The notes below the pieces were generated by a model, which was given only the letters and a program-made list of their open reading frames with translations, was not told the DNA's origin and did no database searches. From Acidimicrobiia bacterium (GTDB lineage Bacteria; Actinomycetota; Acidimicrobiia; IMCC26256; JAENVU01): a DNA stretch of 35,415 nt. Of the stretch, positions 31,383 to 35,415 are shown piece by piece. The translations under genes and the position numbers were made by a program. How positions within the stretch are numbered: position 1 is the stretch's first letter; every line of letters starts with the position of its first letter. Location: positions 1-35,415 of the forward strand of contig JANYJV010000030.1 in the NCBI GenBank assembly GCA_025361725.1. Direction: 5' to 3'.

Positions 31383-34300
31383 GTGGCGAAATCGTTCACC
31401 CATCTGCATGTGCACACCGAGTACTCGATGCTCGACGGTGCGTCGCGGATCGGCGAGGTCGTCGGGGCCGCGGCCGCGGACGGCCAACCCGCCATCGGCA
31501 TCACGGACCACGGGAACATGTACGGCGTCCTTCCGATGTACCAGGCGGCCCGGGACGCCGGCATCGTGCCGATCATCGGTACCGAGTTCTACCAAGCGTT
31601 CGAGGCGCGCACCGAGCGTCCCGTTCGGCGCGGGAGCAAGGTCGACGACTCCGGTGGTGAAGTGGAAGGCGGTCGCAAGGCCTACTACCACCTCACCGCG
31701 CTGGCCGAGAATCAGACCGGGTACCGCAACCTGATCCAGCTGTCGAGCCGAGCCTTTCTCGAGGGCTATTACCAAAAGCCCAAGGTGGACTGGGAGCTCC
31801 TTGAGACCCACCACGAAGGCATCATCGCCACCACCGGCTGCCTCGGTGGCCACGTGCTCCAACGGCTGCTCAACGGCGACGAGCCGGGCGCGTTGGCCGC
31901 CGCGGCTCGCCTCCAGGACATCTTCGGGAAGGACAACCTCTTCGTCGAGGTCCAGGACCACGGGATCCCCGAGCAGCTCGCCACGAACCCGAAGTTGGTG
32001 GAGATCGCCCGCGCCATCGGTGCTCCACTCCTCGCGACGAACGACAGCCACTACACCGAGCAGGGCGATGCCGTCGCGCACGACGCCCTGCTCTGCGTGC
32101 AGACCAACGCCAAGATCCACGAGACGAACCGCTTCAAGTTCCACGGTGACCAGCACTATCTGAAGACCGCGGCCGAGATGCGGGACCTCTTCTCCGAGAT
32201 CCCCGAGGCGTGTGACAACACGCTCTGGGTCGCTGAGCGCGCCAACGTCGAGATCGACTTCGGCCAGCCGGTGTTGCCGAGCTTCCCGGTCCCCGAGGGA
32301 ATGAACGAAGAGCGCTACCTCCGTCAGCTCACCTACGAAGGCGCGGCGAAGCTCTACGGCGAGCAGCTGGCCCCGCACGTGCGCGAACGCATCGAGCACG
32401 AGCTGGATGTCATCGAGTCGATGGGCTTCTCGGCGTACTTCCTCGTGGTGTGGGACCTGGTGCGCTACGCCCGGTCGCAGAAGATTCGCGTCGGTCCGGG
32501 GCGCGGCAGCGCGGCGGGATCGTGTGTGGCGTACTGCCTGCGCATCGTGGACATCGACCCGATCAAATACGACCTGCTCTTCGAGCGGTTCCTCAACCCG
32601 GGCCGCAAGCAGATGCCCGACATCGACATGGACTTCGACTCTCGGTATCGCGGCGACATGATCAAGTACGCCGCGGCCACGTACGGCTCGGACCACGTCG
32701 CGCAGATCATCACGTTCTCCACGATCAAGGCGCGTGCCGCGGTGCGAGACGCGGCGCGGGTGTTGGACTACCCGTACATCGTCGGCGACAAGATCGCCAA
32801 GCTGATGCCTCCGCTCATCATGGGTCGGGACACGCCGTTGTATGCGTGCCTGGAACCGCATCCGAAGTTCGGCGACGGCTACAAGATGGCCTCCGAACTC
32901 CGGGAGCTGTACTCCACGGACAAAGAGGCCAAGGACGTCATCGACGTCGCGCGCGGCCTCGAAGGGTTGCGGCGCGGCGACGGTATCCACGCCGCCGCAG
33001 TGGTGATCACGCGCGAGCCGCTCACCGAGTATCTGCCGATTCAGCGCAAGCCCGAGCCCGGGACGCCGATCGAGGACGCGCCGGTCGTCACTCAGTACGA
33101 GATGCACGGGGTCGAAGACCTCGGGCTCCTCAAGATGGACTTCCTCGGCCTGCGCAACTTGGATGTCATGGAGATCACCCTCGATCTCGTCGAGCACGGC
33201 ACCGGCGTCCGGCCCGATATCGACGCGGTGGACATCGACGACGGCCCCACGTTCGAGCTCTTACGCAAGGGCGACACGATCGGGGTCTTCCAGCTGGAGG
33301 GCGGCCCGATGCGTGCGCTCATCCGATCCTTAGAACCGAGCTCGTTCGAAGACGTGGCCGCGTTGGTCGCCCTGTACCGGCCTGGCCCGATGGCCGCGAA
33401 CATGCACACGGACTACGCCGACCGCAAGAACGGCCGGAAGCCGGTGGTCTATGACCACGCCGACCTCGAGGAGATTCTCGGACCTACCTTCGGCCTGATG
33501 ATCTACCAAGAGCAGCTGATGCGCGTGAGCCAGAAGCTCGCCGGTTACTCGCTCGAAGAAGCAGACAACCTGCGGAAGGCCACCGGGAAGAAGGACCGCG
33601 TCCTGATCGCGAAGGAACGCGCGAAGTTCGTCGACGGGTGTGAGACGCAAGGGTACGGACGCGAGTTCGGCGAGAAGATGTTCGACATCATCGAGCCCTT
33701 TGCGGACTACTCGTTCAACAAGAGTCACTCCGTCGGCTACGGCTTCGTCGCCTACCAAACGGCGTACCTCAAGGCGAACTACCCGCGCGAATATCTGGCC
33801 GCGTTGCTCACGAGCGTCAAGGGCGACAAGGACAAGTCCGCGATCTACCTGAACGAGTGTCGACAGCTCGAGATTCCGGTGCTGGTCCCGGACGTCAACG
33901 AATCCGAGATGGACTTCGCGGTCGTGCATCCCCTCGGTGACGATGGCGAACCGACTCCCGGATCGGTGCGCTTCGGACTCTCCGCCGTCCGCAACGTGGG
34001 CGAGGGTGTGGTCGCCAAGATCATCGAGGCGCGCCGCGAGACCGGTCCGTTCACGGACTTCTACGACTTCTGCGAGCGGGTCGAGACGACGGCACTGAAC
34101 AAGCGGACCATCGAGTCGCTGGTGAAGTCCGGCGCGTTCGATTCGCTCGGCCATCCGCGCCAAGGTCTCGGTCTCGTGTTCGAGTCCATCATCGAAGAGG
34201 TGTTGCGGCGGCGCAGCAAAGAGGCCGAAGGGCAGTTCGACCTCTTCTCCACGAGCGCCGTCGTCTCGGAGTCCGAGCGCGAGCACAGTCGTACCGCGAT

Positions 34301-34940
34301 CCCGGAACAAGAGTTCGCGAAGACCCAGCGACTCGCGTTCGAGAAGGAGATGCTCGGCCTCTACGTGTCCGACCACCCGTTGATGGGTGCCGAGCGTGCG
34401 CTGCGGCGCCACACCGACGCCACACTCTCGGACCTCAAGGAGATGCGCGAGGGTGAACTGCGGACCGTCGGCGGTGTCGTCACCGCACTGACGAAGAAGT
34501 ACACCAAGCGCGGTGACCTCATGGCCACGTTCGTGCTCGAAGATCTGAGCGCGGCCGTGGAGGTCATGGTGTTCCCGAAGACCATGGCCGCGTTCGGCGA
34601 GATGCTGAGCGAGGACGCCATCGTCTGCGTCAAGGGCCGCCTCGACGTGCGGGAGGACTCGCCGAAGATCATCGCCATGGAGATCACCCAGCCGGAACTG
34701 GTCCTCGACGGCGCGCCGCCGGTGCGGCTCCGAGTGAGGCCCGGCGCCCTCACTGACGCCAAGACCACCCGGCTCAAGGAGATCCTGAGCGAACACCCGG
34801 GTGAGTCGCAGGTGTTCGTGCACCTCGAGAGTCAGGCCAAGACCACGGTGCTCCAACTCGGCGACGAGTTCTGCGTCTCGGATCGCACCGGCCTCTTCGC
34901 CGAGCTGCGCGTCCTCCTCGGCCCCGACTGCATCCTGTAA
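31383..34940 (+). CDS. dnaE: DNA polymerase III subunit alpha DnaE
   Basis: 1185 aa from GTG 31383, full length for a DnaE1-type replicative polymerase. The N-terminal PHP domain starts FTHLHVHTEYSMLDG and has GITDHGNMYG, typical of members with proofreading-type metal sites. The polymerase core shows VGPGRGSAAGSCVAYCL and the catalytic PDIDMDFDSRYRG. FVDGCETQGYG, YSFNKSHSVGYGFVAYQTAY, and a helix-hairpin-helix region with NVGEGVVAKIIEARRETGPF follow. An OB-fold is present near residues 1030-1105 (GGVVTALTKKYTKRGDLMA). No exonuclease insertion or intein is visible. The stop is followed by a short CGGG-TTTT-CCCG hairpin (34941-34952) with no U-tract. Confidence 0.97.
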   Translation: MAKSFTHLHVHTEYSMLDGASRIGEVVGAAAADGQPAIGITDHGNMYGVLPMYQAARDAGIVPIIGTEFYQAFEARTERPVRRGSKVDDSGGEVEGGRKAYYHLTALAENQTGYRNLIQLSSRAFLEGYYQKPKVDWELLETHHEGIIATTGCLGGHVLQRLLNGDEPGALAAAARLQDIFGKDNLFVEVQDHGIPEQLATNPKLVEIARAIGAPLLATNDSHYTEQGDAVAHDALLCVQTNAKIHETNRFKFHGDQHYLKTAAEMRDLFSEIPEACDNTLWVAERANVEIDFGQPVLPSFPVPEGMNEERYLRQLTYEGAAKLYGEQLAPHVRERIEHELDVIESMGFSAYFLVVWDLVRYARSQKIRVGPGRGSAAGSCVAYCLRIVDIDPIKYDLLFERFLNPGRKQMPDIDMDFDSRYRGDMIKYAAATYGSDHVAQIITFSTIKARAAVRDAARVLDYPYIVGDKIAKLMPPLIMGRDTPLYACLEPHPKFGDGYKMASELRELYSTDKEAKDVIDVARGLEGLRRGDGIHAAAVVITREPLTEYLPIQRKPEPGTPIEDAPVVTQYEMHGVEDLGLLKMDFLGLRNLDVMEITLDLVEHGTGVRPDIDAVDIDDGPTFELLRKGDTIGVFQLEGGPMRALIRSLEPSSFEDVAALVALYRPGPMAANMHTDYADRKNGRKPVVYDHADLEEILGPTFGLMIYQEQLMRVSQKLAGYSLEEADNLRKATGKKDRVLIAKERAKFVDGCETQGYGREFGEKMFDIIEPFADYSFNKSHSVGYGFVAYQTAYLKANYPREYLAALLTSVKGDKDKSAIYLNECRQLEIPVLVPDVNESEMDFAVVHPLGDDGEPTPGSVRFGLSAVRNVGEGVVAKIIEARRETGPFTDFYDFCERVETTALNKRTIESLVKSGAFDSLGHPRQGLGLVFESIIEEVLRRRSKEAEGQFDLFSTSAVVSESEREHSRTAIPEQEFAKTQRLAFEKEMLGLYVSDHPLMGAERALRRHTDATLSDLKEMREGELRTVGGVVTALTKKYTKRGDLMATFVLEDLSAAVEVMVFPKTMAAFGEMLSEDAIVCVKGRLDVREDSPKIIAMEITQPELVLDGAPPVRLRVRPGALTDAKTTRLKEILSEHPGESQVFVHLESQAKTTVLQLGDEFCVSDRTGLFAELRVLLGPDCIL

Positions 34941-35003
34941 CGGGTTTTCCCGGGGCGGCACGAACACTGGATCGGCTCAATGGCCCGGGTCGCGCGCCGC
35001 GGT

Positions 35004-35288
35004 TTATGGGCCGGCGAGGTCCATGTCGGGGGGTTCGACATGTCGGTGTTCGAGGTCGGGGTGGTGGTGTTCGAGGGTGGGACACACTTCGGTGCCGTCG
35101 GGCCGGAAGACTCGGAACGTGATCTGGTCCCAGACGACCGGCCAGTCGGGATGTCGATGCAAGAAATGGTGATGTCGACTACACAACAACACGCCATTCG
35201 CGATGCTGGTCTCCCCACCATGTTCCCAATACTCCACGTGGTGGGTTTCACACCATCCTGGCGGGATCTCACATCCCGGCGCCTTGTC
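35004..35288 (-). pseudogene. C-terminal remnant of a DUF222/HNH (13E12-type) protein
   Basis: The frame reads APGCEIPPGWCETHHVEYW, then EHGGETSIANGVLLCSRHHH, then a typical C-terminal tail ending DMDLAGP. This is the HNH half of the DUF222-HNH proteins common in actinobacteria; the whole family is usually about 400 aa. Upstream of 35288 the frame loses all similarity and reads through repeat sequence to a TGA at 35387-35385. The DUF222 domain and the first Cys of the zinc knuckle are missing. The nearest usable start, GTG 35237, would cut into the HNH core. I therefore call it a 5'-truncated fragment. A full copy split by an insertion beyond the window cannot be excluded. Confidence 0.65.
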
Positions 35289-35346
35289 GGCTCGTCCGCT
35301 CGTGCTCCGACTGTCGACCGCGAGTGGGTCTCGCTCCCTCGCGGCT

Positions 35347-35371
35347 CGGCTCCGCTGCGCTACGCCTCGGG
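35347..35371 (-). repeat. Distant inverted copy of the repeat core
   Basis: On the minus strand these 25 bases match 3955-3979 at 23 of 25 positions (CCCGAG, then CGTAGCGCAGCGGAG). It lies 31 kb away in the opposite orientation, just upstream of the HNH remnant. The bases from 35289 to the window end hold no other gene that I can recognise. Confidence 0.6.
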
Positions 35372-35415
35372 TCTGCGTACGTCGTCATTGAGCCTGACTG
35401 ATCGTGCAATCACAC

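Noticed and set aside
30999-33197. 732-codon minus-strand frame opposite dnaE
   Set aside because: Shadow of the well-supported dnaE frame.
34941-34952. dnaE terminator (CGGG-TTTT-CCCG)
   Set aside because: Only 4 bp of stem and no U-tract; too weak to list as a terminator.

Overview
The window is a high-GC bacterial chromosome segment with actinobacterial character, possibly from the class Acidimicrobiia (this is inference; no rRNA is present). Supporting features are ftsZ without ftsA, SepF and DivIVA next to ftsZ, a meso-diaminopimelate type MurE, TAnnnT promoters sitting directly on start codons, a C-terminal piece of a DUF222/HNH (13E12-type) protein, and a mupirocin-tolerant-type isoleucyl-tRNA synthetase. 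Almost all of it is an intact cell wall and division (dcw) cluster plus its usual flanking genes. I see no phage, plasmid, CRISPR or defence system.

Layout. 1-2926 (minus strand): a coupled moxR / DUF58 / transglutaminase-membrane-protein operon running off the left edge. 3027-3875 (plus): a small conserved protein of unknown function and an HNH endonuclease. 3864-4360: a non-coding repeat region with one short inverted copy and three direct copies of a ~145 bp unit. 4366-4420: six TGG boxes at exact 10 bp spacing overlapping a TTGACA promoter, an MraZ-type operator. 4491-20737 (plus): mraZ, rsmH, ftsL, an overlooked 45-codon ORF, ftsI, murE, murF, mraY, murD, ftsW, murG, murC, murB, ftsQ, ftsZ. 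20764-24164 (plus): pgeF, a YggS-family gene, sepF, yggT, divIVA. 24185-27313 (minus): ileS. 27408-29657 (plus): a DksA-like protein with a histone-H1-like tail, lspA, rluD. 29686-30135 (minus): Rrf2 regulator. 30191-31294 (plus): alkaline-phosphatase-superfamily phosphodiesterase. 31383-34940 (plus): dnaE. 35004-35288 (minus): truncated HNH remnant next to another copy of the repeat core.

The genes work as one pathway. MurB to MurF make UDP-MurNAc-pentapeptide. MraY and MurG make lipid II. FtsW and FtsI polymerise and crosslink septal wall. FtsQ and FtsL hold the divisome together. FtsZ with SepF forms and anchors the ring, and DivIVA and YggT mark the membrane or pole. Many neighbours overlap by ATGA or GTGA, so translation is probably coupled.

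The best leads for new biology are small. They are the six-box MraZ operator, a perfect 19 bp inverted repeat in the mraZ-rsmH leader, the ATGA-linked mini-ORF between ftsL and ftsI, a 12 bp dyad in the ftsZ leader, the HNH-associated repeat element, and active-site signature changes in MurC and IleRS. I did not find a convincing wholly new multi-gene system.
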